From positions 1 through 39,256 of the forward strand of contig JAZOOD010000004.1 of NCBI GenBank assembly GCA_045654805.1: 39,256 nucleotides of DNA. Reading direction: 5' to 3'. The notes under the pieces were generated by a model that did no database searches, was not told the origin of the DNA, and saw nothing but the letters and a program-made list of their open reading frames with translations. The position numbers and the translations under genes are program-made. This DNA comes from CAZNKU01 sp045654805 (GTDB taxonomy: Bacteria; Bacillota; Clostridia; Monoglobales; Firm-18). Below, one piece after another: positions 1-7,153 of the stretch (position 1 is its first letter; every line of letters begins with the position of its first letter).

Positions 1-57
1 ATACATTTCTATGATTTCTTTTTCGTATTTTTTTATATTTTGATATTCTCTTGGCAT
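1..57 (-). CDS. IS3-like transposase OrfA, N-terminal fragment
   Basis: An open frame starts at ATG 57-55 and runs off the left edge, giving 19 residues beginning MPREYQNIKKYEKEI. This N-terminus is typical of OrfA (HTH DNA-binding) proteins of IS3-type elements in Clostridia, as I remember that family; the HTH itself would lie outside the window. A GGGGGA ribosome site sits 6-7 bases upstream, in the 3' arm of a 12-bp hairpin. The gene points the same way as the feo operon that precedes it. The fragment is too short for a firm family call; another small HTH protein is possible. Confidence 0.5.
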   Translation of the reverse strand, partial: MPREYQNIKKYEKEIIEMY

Positions 58-65
58 AAAAAATC

Positions 66-100
66 CCCCTATGGTAGTTTATTATATTCTACCATAGGGG
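66..100 (-). promoter_or_regulatory. Hairpin hiding the OrfA ribosome site, also terminator-like
   Basis: The arms CCCCTATGGTAG (66-77) and CTACCATAGGGG (89-100) pair perfectly over 12 bp around an 11-base loop. On the minus strand the hairpin is followed by GATTTTTT and then directly by the OrfA ATG. The GGGG of the 3' arm is part of the only ribosome site. Transcripts entering from feo would therefore either end at the U tract or have the site locked in the stem. IS10 and IS50 are known to block translation from outside transcripts in this way; here it is inferred. On the plus strand the hairpin is followed by TCCTATTTTTT. Confidence 0.55.
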
Positions 101-140
101 TCCTATTTTTTCTATTGTCCATTTTTACTGGACCTGTTCA
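101..140 (-). mobile_element. Putative outer end of the IS3-like element
   Basis: Read on the minus strand from 140, the sequence starts TGAACAGGTCCAGTAAAAAT and contains a GTCCA/TGGAC inverted pair. IS3-family ends begin with TG, and the OrfA gene starts about 80 bases inside, which is a normal distance. The other end is outside the window, so the terminal repeat and target duplication cannot be checked. The exact boundary is a guess. Confidence 0.3.
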
Positions 141-160
141 TGGAAATCGTACCTTTTTAA

Positions 161-328
161 TTACCGATTTTCTTTTGAACAATCGCAACATCCGTTGCTC
201 TTAGATGAGCAGTTACCGCCTGAGGGGCAACCAATACATTTTACACCTTTTTTCTTTGCCTTTACTATATATGTGATTGCAGAGCCTAATATCAGTATTA
301 ATATGATAATAACAATTAAATCCTTCAT
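161..328 (-). CDS. FeoB-associated Cys-rich membrane protein
   Basis: This 55-residue protein starts at ATG 328-326 behind a GGGAG ribosome site and ends at TAA 163-161. Residues 4-22 form one hydrophobic helix, followed by a basic stretch (KAKKKGVK). The cytoplasmic tail is cysteine-rich, with six Cys at 31, 34, 40, 47, 48 and 50. This architecture and its place 17 bases after feoB match the FeoB_associated family (PF12669). The role of that family is unproven; it is thought to assist FeoB, perhaps by handling Fe(II) or sensing redox state. No terminator is visible between its stop and the IS end, so the insertion may have displaced the operon's own terminator. Confidence 0.88.
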   Translation of the reverse strand: MKDLIVIIILILILGSAITYIVKAKKKGVKCIGCPSGGNCSSKSNGCCDCSKENR

Positions 329-345
329 TTTATAACTCCCTTAAT

Positions 346-2355
346 TTATACCTTTGCCGTAGATTTCAAGGCATATTCGTCTTTGATATTTTTATTTGAT
401 TTGTTGATAAGGACAACTATAATGGCTGTCATTACCGCAACGGCAATCAACCCTGGTATGAAGCCTGTGCCGAATCTGCCTTCGGTAATAAGAGTACCAA
501 TCTGATACACAAGAAAAGCTACTGTATAGCCTGTTCCAAGCTGGAGGGCAATACCGCCGAACATCCATTTTTTATCTTTGATTTCGGAATTCATAGCGCC
601 GATAGCCGCAAAGCACGGAGGCGTAAACAGATTAAACATCATACAAGCCAATGCGGCAGCGGCAGAAATACCAAGTACATTTGCAACATCTGCACCTGCA
701 CCCTCTACCATAGTAAGTTCCTCAATGTTGATAAAATTAGATATTGCATAAACCGATGCCAATGTACCTACCACATTTTCTTTAGCAATAAAGCCAGTAA
801 CAGCGGCAGCCGCCATTTGCCATACCCCAAAGCCCAAAGGAATAAGAAGTACAGCTATAGGTGATGCGATAGAAGCAAGAATTGAGGCATCAGGATTCTC
901 AACAGGCTGTAGATTCCAACCATATCCCTGCATAATTGTAACTGCTGCATTACATACCAAAATAATTGTACCTGCTTTAACTATGTAAGCCCAACCTCGT
1001 GAGCACATTGATTTGAATGCCCTTGATATGCTCGGTATTTTGTATTCAGGAAGCTCAATGATAAAGTATGATTTTCTGTTTCTGTATCCGGAAATTTTGT
1101 TTACAAGCAAAGCGCCCAGGAATATCAACAGGATACCTACAAAGTACATTGATGTCCCTACCCAGGCATTGTCGCCGAAGAATGCACCTGCGAATAAAGC
1201 AATAACGGGAAGCTTAGCACCGCAAGGCATAAATGGTGCCAGCATTGCAGTAGCTCTGCGTTCTCTTTCGTTACGTATAGTACGGCAAGCCATAATACCG
1301 GGAATTGCACAGCCTGTCCCTATTACAAATGGAATAACGGATTTTCCCGAAAGACCAACCTTTTTAAATATTGGGTCAAGCACTACTGTAGCACGTGCCA
1401 TATAACCGCAGTCTTCAAGTAATGCGATAAGGAAGTACATAACCATTACAAGCGGCAGGAAGCCCACAACTGCACTAAAACCACCAACGATACCATCAAC
1501 CACAACAGTCTGCAGAATAGGACTTGTACCATCCATCCAGACTGCAACCAATTCCCCGAAGCTATCGATAATCGGACACAGGACTGATTCTGCCAACCAG
1601 GGACCAAGCCAAGCCTGAGATACCCAGAATACAAACCACATTACAACGGCAAAAATTGGAATCCCCACCCATTTGTTCGTAATAATTGCATCAATTTTAT
1701 CCTGTGCATTTTTCTTATTTGTAAACACCTTTCGTGTTTCAACATCAGCTACGATTTTATTAACAAATTCAAAACGCTTTCTGTCAGCTTCTTCAACAGC
1801 TTTTTTGTCATTAAGGTCTGTGTCATCCTGAACGTAGGGAGCAGTTTGTATTTTGCCATTGCATTCCATTACTGCCTTAACAACTTCCCCAAGGCCTTTG
1901 TTACTTGATTCAGTAGAAACAGTTTCGACAACAGGACAACCTAATTTTTTTGACAAAGCTGTGACGTCTATTTTGTTGGATTTCTTTTTGTTAATATCGC
2001 TTTTGTTTAATGCCACAACTACCGGAATACCCAGCTCAAGCAGCTGTGTTGTAAAAAATAAGCTTCTGCTTAAATTTGTAGCATCAACAATATTGATAAT
2101 GGCATCAGGGTTTTCATTTTTTATATAACTGCTTGTGATGCTTTCTTCGGATGTAAAGGGTGACATTGAGTAAGCACCCGGCAGGTCCACTGCCATTACA
2201 TTCTCTTTACCACCGCAAAAGCTCTTTTTAATGGTACTTTCTCTCTTATCTACGGTAACACCCGCCCAGTTACCAACGCGTTCGTTTTTGCCTGTAAGAG
2301 AGTTGTACATAGTGGTTTTTCCGCTGTTTGGATTGCCTGCTAAAGCAATTCTCAT
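346..2355 (-). CDS. feoB: Ferrous iron transporter FeoB
   Basis: FeoB is the inner-membrane Fe(II) transporter with a cytosolic N-terminal G domain. The protein has 669 residues, normal for the Firmicute form. The G domain shows G1 GNPNSGKTT (7-15), G3 DLPG (57-60) and G4 NKSD (117-120). A helical linker (about 175-230) leads into the membrane part, which holds the conserved gate region around GTGCAIPGIMACR and a later block around PPCFAAIGAM. ATG 2355-2353 has a strong AGGGGGAA site 6 bases away. It lies 99 bases downstream of feoA. That gap carries its own palindrome and a possible -10, so feoB may also have a separate metal-controlled promoter. Confidence 0.97.
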   Translation of the reverse strand: MRIALAGNPNSGKTTMYNSLTGKNERVGNWAGVTVDKRESTIKKSFCGGKENVMAVDLPGAYSMSPFTSEESITSSYIKNENPDAIINIVDATNLSRSLFFTTQLLELGIPVVVALNKSDINKKKSNKIDVTALSKKLGCPVVETVSTESSNKGLGEVVKAVMECNGKIQTAPYVQDDTDLNDKKAVEEADRKRFEFVNKIVADVETRKVFTNKKNAQDKIDAIITNKWVGIPIFAVVMWFVFWVSQAWLGPWLAESVLCPIIDSFGELVAVWMDGTSPILQTVVVDGIVGGFSAVVGFLPLVMVMYFLIALLEDCGYMARATVVLDPIFKKVGLSGKSVIPFVIGTGCAIPGIMACRTIRNERERRATAMLAPFMPCGAKLPVIALFAGAFFGDNAWVGTSMYFVGILLIFLGALLVNKISGYRNRKSYFIIELPEYKIPSISRAFKSMCSRGWAYIVKAGTIILVCNAAVTIMQGYGWNLQPVENPDASILASIASPIAVLLIPLGFGVWQMAAAAVTGFIAKENVVGTLASVYAISNFINIEELTMVEGAGADVANVLGISAAAALACMMFNLFTPPCFAAIGAMNSEIKDKKWMFGGIALQLGTGYTVAFLVYQIGTLITEGRFGTGFIPGLIAVAVMTAIIVVLINKSNKNIKDEYALKSTAKV

Positions 2356-2392
2356 TTAAATTCCCCCTTTTGTATTATATTTACCATTTTGG

Positions 2393-2406
2393 AGTTAGAG
2401 CTAACT
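2393..2406. promoter_or_regulatory. Metal-repressor-like operator between feoA and feoB
   Basis: AGTTAG and CTAACT half-sites flank a 2-base centre, the same GTTAG/CTAAC core found twice upstream of feoA. On the minus strand it lies about 20 bases upstream of a TATAAT (near 2370), where it would cover the -35 region of a feoB promoter. The core resembles DtxR/IdeR/MntR-type boxes (TTAGG...CCTAA). The regulator gene is not in the window. Confidence 0.5.
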
Positions 2407-2426
2407 AACTGTATTGCAAAATATAA

Positions 2427-2441
2427 GACCGAAAATCGGTC
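2427..2441 (-). terminator. Short hairpin after feoA, possible attenuator
   Basis: GACCGA and TCGGTC pair over 6 bp around a 3-base loop, followed on the minus strand by TTATATTTTG. The stem is short and the T tract broken, so it is at best a partial terminator separating feoA from feoB. Confidence 0.3.
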
Positions 2442-2454
2442 ATTTATATTTTAT

Positions 2455-2667
2455 TTATATAATAATAGCTTCTGCAAGCTGATTATCAATATTGTATCTG
2501 GCATCTTTAATAGAAACTATACATCCGCCCTTAAGATGAGAAATAACAGTAATACTTTCCCCGCTGTAGCAACCTAAAGAGAATAGAAACGCATTCAGTT
2601 CTTCATCGTCTGTATCAATATCTTTTATAATATATTCTTTTTCTTCCAATGCCTCAGTTAAATTCAT
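2455..2667 (-). CDS. feoA: Ferrous iron transport protein FeoA
   Basis: This 70-residue protein matches the small SH3-like FeoA family (usual length 70-85). The core runs through LFSLGCYSGESITVISHLKG to a C-terminal strand with ARYNIDNQLAEAI, the usual FeoA pattern of a Gly-rich turn, a basic strand and a final ALR/AEAI-like strand. FeoA is a cytosolic partner that is needed for FeoB function. The ATG at 2667-2665 is preceded by a GAGG ribosome site. It is the first gene of the feo operon, behind a promoter that carries two palindromic operator candidates. Confidence 0.9.
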   Translation of the reverse strand: MNLTEALEEKEYIIKDIDTDDEELNAFLFSLGCYSGESITVISHLKGGCIVSIKDARYNIDNQLAEAIII

Positions 2668-2691
2668 AATATGCCTCGATTCCCAAAAATG

Positions 2692-2710
2692 GTTAGTTTT
2701 AAATAACTAC
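2692..2710. promoter_or_regulatory. feo operator 1 (metal-repressor-like palindrome)
   Basis: GTTAGTT and AACTAC half-sites flank TTAAAT. It lies just downstream of the feoA promoter -10 and 25 bases from operator 2, so it is placed to block transcription. It shares the GTTAGTT/AACTA(A)C design with operator 2. Confidence 0.6.
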
Positions 2711-2716
2711 TTTATG

Positions 2717-2736
2717 GTTAGTTTAGCATAACTAAC
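2717..2736. promoter_or_regulatory. feo operator 2, overlapping the feoA -10
   Basis: The arms GTTAGTT and AACTAAC flank a 6-base centre (TAGCAT). The site covers the -10 hexamer and part of the spacer of the feoA promoter. It resembles the DtxR/IdeR class consensus TTAGGTTAGCCTAACCTAA in half-site and length. Iron-loaded repressor would block polymerase here. The regulator identity is inferred. Confidence 0.65.
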
Positions 2737-2748
2737 TCCAAATGTCAA
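2720..2748 (-). promoter_or_regulatory. Promoter of the feo operon
   Basis: On the minus strand TTGACA (2748-2743), a 17-base spacer and TAAACT (2725-2720) form a good vegetative promoter directed at feoA. Operator 2 overlaps the -10. Confidence 0.75.
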
Positions 2749-2815
2749 TATTTTCTTGTGAAATTTTTAAAGATATTATATTCTTGTATTTTAAAAACAA
2801 GTTTTTATGGTAATA

Positions 2816-2844
2816 TTGACTTATTGAAATAATTGATATATAAT
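2816..2844 (+). promoter_or_regulatory. Promoter of the polysaccharide locus
   Basis: TTGACT (2816-2821), a 17-base spacer and a perfect TATAAT (2839-2844). Transcription should start near 2851, leaving about 65 bases of leader before the first gene. It is the only strong promoter I found for the 18 kb cluster and is divergent from the feo promoter. Confidence 0.8.
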
Positions 2845-2916
2845 TATATGTATATACTTAGTTATTTGTGCAATTTGACAAATTGTGACAAAAATCGAAA
2901 AGTGAAATAGTGGTGT

Positions 2917-3429
2917 ATGAGTATGAAACCCAATTTGCTAATTATCGGATTTGGAATGTATGGCAGCGTGGTTAAGGAAATAGCCGAAGCTACAAAACGA
3001 TTTGGGGAAATAGCTTTTTTGGATGATACTGTAAAATCGGAACAGGTTGTGGGGAATTTTTCTGATTATAAAAAATTTTTTAAGGATTATAATTTTGCCA
3101 TTCCGGCTTTAGGTAATCCTAATATAAGACGTGAGTGGACTGAAAAATTAGAAAGTGCAGGATATCAAATCCCTGTATTACTACACCCGAATGCTTACGT
3201 GTCGCCATCGGCACAAATTGCAAAGGGAACGGTAATTGAGCCTATGGCTGTTGTTCACGCAAATACTACTATAAATAAGGGATGTATTATATCTGTCGGC
3301 GCTGTAATTAATCATAATTGTATGGTCGGCAGTTTTTGTCATGTAAACTGCAATGCAACATTGGGTGCAGCAACAGTACTGGATGATGGAATTAAAGTGG
3401 GTTGCGGAGAAGTAATAGGGCAAAGATAA
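2917..3429 (+). CDS. PglD/NeuD-like sugar O- or N-acyltransferase, short form
   Basis: The N-terminus (LLIIGFGMYGSVVKEIAE, about residues 7-24) is the Rossmann-like PglD_N domain. From about residue 90 the protein shows left-handed beta-helix hexapeptide repeats (VSPSAQIAKGTVIEPMAVV, then INHNCMVGSFCHVNCNATLG). Such enzymes transfer acetyl from acetyl-CoA to an amino or hydroxyl group of a nucleotide sugar, as PglD does in bacillosamine synthesis. At 170 residues it is 30-45 shorter than most PglD/NeuD proteins and ends after about three coils (GCGEVIGQR). The usual final coil and VGNPA-type segment are missing. The start has only a weak ribosome site; ATG 2923 is an alternative. Confidence 0.75.
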   Translation: MSMKPNLLIIGFGMYGSVVKEIAEATKRFGEIAFLDDTVKSEQVVGNFSDYKKFFKDYNFAIPALGNPNIRREWTEKLESAGYQIPVLLHPNAYVSPSAQIAKGTVIEPMAVVHANTTINKGCIISVGAVINHNCMVGSFCHVNCNATLGAATVLDDGIKVGCGEVIGQR

Positions 3430-3460
3430 TATATAGCAACCCTTTATATAGGAGGTTTTT

Positions 3461-4084
3461 ATGTATAAAAGTTTTTTCAAAAGGTTTATTGATGTTGTTT
3501 TGTCCTTTGTGGGGATTATTGCTTTGGCAATTCCTATGGGAATAATTGCGTTGTGTATAAAAATGTCTTCCCCCGGACCGGTTATGTTTAAACAAAAACG
3601 TGTGGGAATAAATAAAAGTCATTTTAACTTATATAAATTCCGCACAATGCGTACAGATACTCCCCATGATATGCCTACACATCTGTTAACTAATCCTGAA
3701 CAGTACATAACAAAAATCGGTAAATTTTTAAGAAAAACAAGTTTGGATGAATTACCCCAGATATTCAATATATTTACAGGAAAAATGTCTATAATCGGAC
3801 CACGCCCTGCACTTTGGAACCAAGATGACCTTATAGCAGAACGAGACAAATACGGTGCTAATGATATACGTCCCGGGCTTACAGGCTGGGCGCAGATTAA
3901 CGGCAGAGACGAGCTTGAAATAGATGTAAAAGCAAAGCTTGACGGCGAATATGTTGAAAAATTGTCCTTTGGTTTTGATTGTAAATGCTTTTTCGGTACG
4001 ATTTTGAGTGTTTTAAAATCCGACGGCGTCGTTGAAGGCGGAACAGGTGAAATAAATAAGGAAAAAGAGGTTTCATCAAAATGA
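3461..4084 (+). CDS. Initiating sugar-1-phosphate transferase (PglC/WcaJ family, short form)
   Basis: This enzyme moves a sugar-1-phosphate from a UDP-sugar to undecaprenyl phosphate and so starts the repeat unit. At 207 residues it is the small monotopic PglC-like form with one N-terminal hydrophobic helix (about 10-33). Family motifs follow: FKQKRVG, FRTMR, LRKTSLDELPQ, IGPRPA and RPGLTGWAQINGRD. The usual DELPQ and PRP catalytic blocks are intact. ATG 3461 has an AGGAGG site 5 bases upstream. It overlaps the next gene by 4 bases. With the PglD-like gene in front, an N-acetylated or 4-amino sugar is the likely first sugar, but the sugar is inferred. Confidence 0.9.
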   Translation: MYKSFFKRFIDVVLSFVGIIALAIPMGIIALCIKMSSPGPVMFKQKRVGINKSHFNLYKFRTMRTDTPHDMPTHLLTNPEQYITKIGKFLRKTSLDELPQIFNIFTGKMSIIGPRPALWNQDDLIAERDKYGANDIRPGLTGWAQINGRDELEIDVKAKLDGEYVEKLSFGFDCKCFFGTILSVLKSDGVVEGGTGEINKEKEVSSK

Positions 4085-4956
4085 AAAAGATTTTAATAAC
4101 CGGCGCAAATAGTTACATAGGAACATCTTTTGAAAAACATATGAAGCAGTTTGATGGATATCAGGTAGATACGATTGATATGATTGACGGTACATGGAGG
4201 GAAATGGATTTTTCGGAGTATGACTGTGTATATCATGTGGCGGGGTTGGCACATTCTGATGTTGGCAAGGTAGATGATGAACGTAAAGCATTGTATTATA
4301 AAGTAAATACAGACCTTACTGTAGATGTGGCTAAAAAGGCAAAGGCAGAGGGTGTTGGGCAGTTCGTATTTATGAGTTCTGCAATTGTGTATGGAGAAAG
4401 TGCTCCTATTGGGAAGAAAAAAGTAATTACCAAGGATACACCTGTAAATCCTGCTAATTTTTATGGTGACAGCAAGGTTCAGGCTGAAAAGGGGATACTT
4501 CCTTTGGATGACGGGAAGTTCAAGGTTGTAATTCTTCGCCCTCCTATGATTTACGGCAAAGGAAGTAAGGGCAATTATCCTTTGCTTGCAAAACTGGCAC
4601 AGAAGTTGCCTGTATTCCCCTATATAAAAAATGAACGGTCTATGTTATATATTGGGAATCTTGTTGAATTTGTTAGGTTGATGATAGACAACGATGAATC
4701 CGGAATATTCTGGCCACAAAATGCAGAATACAGCAATATATCAGAAATGGTAGTTAAAATTGCTGAGGCTCATAACAAGAAAATTACTTTGGTACATGGT
4801 TTTGGATGGGTACTTAAGGTGTTAAGCCATGTTACCGGTTTGGTAAACAAGGCTTTTGGTAATTTGAGTTATGATCAAGGCATGAGCGAATATAAAATTG
4901 ATTACAGAAAGTATAGTTTGAAAGAATCCATAAATAGGACGGAGAAAAATGAGTAA
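4081..4956 (+). CDS. NAD-dependent epimerase/dehydratase family (SDR) enzyme
   Basis: This 291-residue extended SDR has a nucleotide-binding GANSYIG (about 8-14), the FMSSAIVYG catalytic Ser region and a YGDSK (YxxxK) active site. Relatives next to initiating transferases often act as 4-ketoreductases or 4-epimerases of UDP-N-acetylhexosamines and supply the first sugar. No 4,6-dehydratase partner lies in the window, so it would have to be elsewhere. The ATGA overlap with the transferase and the 8-base overlap with the next glycosyltransferase show tight coupling. The exact reaction cannot be read from sequence. Confidence 0.85.
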   Translation: MKKILITGANSYIGTSFEKHMKQFDGYQVDTIDMIDGTWREMDFSEYDCVYHVAGLAHSDVGKVDDERKALYYKVNTDLTVDVAKKAKAEGVGQFVFMSSAIVYGESAPIGKKKVITKDTPVNPANFYGDSKVQAEKGILPLDDGKFKVVILRPPMIYGKGSKGNYPLLAKLAQKLPVFPYIKNERSMLYIGNLVEFVRLMIDNDESGIFWPQNAEYSNISEMVVKIAEAHNKKITLVHGFGWVLKVLSHVTGLVNKAFGNLSYDQGMSEYKIDYRKYSLKESINRTEKNE

Positions 4957-6040
4957 AGTATTATTTTTAGTCAATCACGATGTGGTTATTTACAATTTCA
5001 GACTTGAATTAGTTGAAAGGTTGCTTGCAGATGGTCATCAGGTTGTTATTTCATCACCGTATGGTGAAAGGATAGATGATTTAAAGTCTTTGGGTTGTGA
5101 GTTTCACGAAGTTGAAATTGCACGCCACGGTATGAATCCTGTAAAGGAGCTTAAGCTTATATCAGAGTATAAAAAGCTTATTAAGCAAGTAAAGCCTGAT
5201 ATTGTATTTTCATATACTATCAAACCTAACATTTACGGAGCAATTGCCTGTGCCTCAACCGGGGTTCCCTGCGTAGCTAATATAACCGGCTTGGGAACTG
5301 CTGTGGAAAATGGTGGCATAGTCCAAAAAATAACAGTTTTATTATACAAAATTGCTTTTAGAAAATTGAAAATGCTATTTTTCCAAAATCAGGAAAATAT
5401 GGATTTTTTTATTGACCATAAAATTGCAGGCAAGAGATATGATTTACTTCCAGGGTCGGGCGTGAACTTAGAAAGATTTGTACCTATAGAATATCCTGAA
5501 GACGGTAAGGTGGAATTTGCTTTTATTTCCAGAATAATGAAGGAAAAAGGCGTAGATCAGTATCTTGAGGCTGCCGAATATATCAGAAATAAATATCCTG
5601 AAACAGTTTTTCACGTTTGTGGATTTTGCGAGCAGGATTATGAGGAAAAGCTTAAGGATTTGACGGACCGTGGAGTTATTAACTATCATGGAATGGTGCG
5701 TGATGTAAAGGGATTTTTGGGAAATGTACATTGTACAATTCATCCTACATATTATCCCGAGGGAATATCTAATGTTTTACTTGAAAGTTCAGCCTGTGCG
5801 AGACCGATTATTACTACAGACCGTGCAGGATGTCGCGAGGTTATTGATGATGGTATCAATGGATATATAGTTAAGCAACAAGACAGCAAAGATTTGATTG
5901 AAAAAATAGAAAAATTTCTTGCTCTTTCCTGGGAAGAACGTAAAAATATGGGACTTGCAGGAAGGGCAAAGGTTGAAAAGGAATTTGACAGACAATTTGT
6001 TGTTGAAAAATATATAAATGAGATTGGAATGAACAAATAG
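4949..6040 (+). CDS. Glycosyltransferase family 4 (PglA/CapM-like)
   Basis: This 363-residue GT-B retaining glycosyltransferase has an N-terminal acceptor domain starting LFLVNHDVVIYNFRLEL and the segment FSYTIKPNIYGAIA, which I associate with the PglA-like group that adds the second sugar. The C-terminal donor domain carries FISRIMKEKGVDQYL, the HPTYYPEGISNVLLE nucleotide-sugar loop with the family Glu, and a closing TDRAGCREVI. The ribosome site is GGAG at about 9 bases. It acts on the cytosolic face on the lipid-linked sugar. Donor and linkage are unknown. Confidence 0.88.
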   Translation: MSKVLFLVNHDVVIYNFRLELVERLLADGHQVVISSPYGERIDDLKSLGCEFHEVEIARHGMNPVKELKLISEYKKLIKQVKPDIVFSYTIKPNIYGAIACASTGVPCVANITGLGTAVENGGIVQKITVLLYKIAFRKLKMLFFQNQENMDFFIDHKIAGKRYDLLPGSGVNLERFVPIEYPEDGKVEFAFISRIMKEKGVDQYLEAAEYIRNKYPETVFHVCGFCEQDYEEKLKDLTDRGVINYHGMVRDVKGFLGNVHCTIHPTYYPEGISNVLLESSACARPIITTDRAGCREVIDDGINGYIVKQQDSKDLIEKIEKFLALSWEERKNMGLAGRAKVEKEFDRQFVVEKYINEIGMNK

Positions 6041-6041
6041 T

Positions 6042-7103
6042 ATGAAAAAAATTGTTTTTTTTGCAGGTACCATGTCCCGTGGCGGAGCAGAAAGAGTTAT
6101 TTCTATATTATCCAACAATTTAGTTGAAAGAGAAAAAGAAGTAGAAATTGTATTATATTACGATGACGAAATTTTCTATACCATAGATGAACGTGTAAGA
6201 ATAACAGTTGTAGAAAAAGAAACCGGTGGCAGAAGTCTTTTTAAAAACTTACTGTGGATGAGAAATTATTTTAAAAAAAATGCAAGTGTTGTTATATCTT
6301 TTTTGGCTCCGTTTAATATTCTTGCTCTTACGGTGACAATGTTTTCAAGAATTCCTGTTATTGTAGCAGACAGAAACGACCCAAATTTTGTTCCGGAGAA
6401 TAAGATAGTTAGATTTTTAAGAGATTTTTTATATCATTTTGCAGAAGGTGTAGTTTTGCAGACAATTAATAACCAAAATTATTTTTCAAAGTATATAAAG
6501 AAAAAAAGTACCGTAATTTATAATCCGGTTGATATGGGGAAAAAGGTGGGGCTTGCCCTAAGAACGGAAAAGAAAAAGCAGATTGTTTCTGTTGGTAGAT
6601 TAATGCCCCAGAAAAACCAGAAAATGCTATTTGATGCATTTGCTACAATACATAATGAATTTCCGGATTATAGTCTGATAATATACGGCGAGGGACCATA
6701 CAGGGAAGAATTGCAGAATAAAATAGATGCGCTTAATTTGAATGACTGTATTCATATGCCTGGAAATAAAAAAGATGTACACGAACTTATATCCATCTCT
6801 GAATTATTTATTCTTTCATCAGATTATGAGGGAATGTCAAATGCTCTTATCGAGGCAATGTGTCTTGGCTTGCCCGTAATAAGTACGGATGTTTCCGGAG
6901 CCAAGGATATAATTACTGAAGGCTATAATGGTATGATAGTAAAATGCAAAGATACCGATAGTCTCGTTTCGGCAATTAGAAAAATGCTGTCGGATGATAA
7001 GTTTAGAAAAGATTGTGCAATTAACGCTGTAAAACTGGCTGACGATTTAACTGTAAGCAAAATTGTTGACGAATGGGATACATTTATAAATAAATCCATA
7101 TGA
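6042..7103 (+). CDS. Glycosyltransferase family 4
   Basis: This 353-residue GT-B enzyme starts MKKIVFFAGTMSRGGAERVI; the GGAER motif is typical of GT4 acceptor domains. The donor domain has VGRLMPQKNQKML (about 182-194) and the SDYEGMSNALIEAM loop with its conserved Glu residues. The ATG lies one base after the previous stop and has only a weak purine stretch (TTGGAATG) upstream, which suggests coupled translation. It is similar in layout to the GT4 genes at 7154 and 10978. Probable role: adding one sugar to the lipid-linked repeat unit. Confidence 0.87.
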   Translation: MKKIVFFAGTMSRGGAERVISILSNNLVEREKEVEIVLYYDDEIFYTIDERVRITVVEKETGGRSLFKNLLWMRNYFKKNASVVISFLAPFNILALTVTMFSRIPVIVADRNDPNFVPENKIVRFLRDFLYHFAEGVVLQTINNQNYFSKYIKKKSTVIYNPVDMGKKVGLALRTEKKKQIVSVGRLMPQKNQKMLFDAFATIHNEFPDYSLIIYGEGPYREELQNKIDALNLNDCIHMPGNKKDVHELISISELFILSSDYEGMSNALIEAMCLGLPVISTDVSGAKDIITEGYNGMIVKCKDTDSLVSAIRKMLSDDKFRKDCAINAVKLADDLTVSKIVDEWDTFINKSI

Positions 7104-7153
7104 AAATATGGTAATCAGTACAAATTTATGCATAATAGTGAGGATTGATTTTT

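Noticed and set aside
1013..1405. A 130-codon open frame on the plus strand inside feoB
   Set aside because: It is antisense to the conserved feoB frame, has no ribosome site and its translation shows no family pattern.
2737..2916. Riboswitch or small RNA between feo and the polysaccharide locus
   Set aside because: The stretch is AT-rich, holds two divergent promoters, and I see no conserved aptamer-like pairing.
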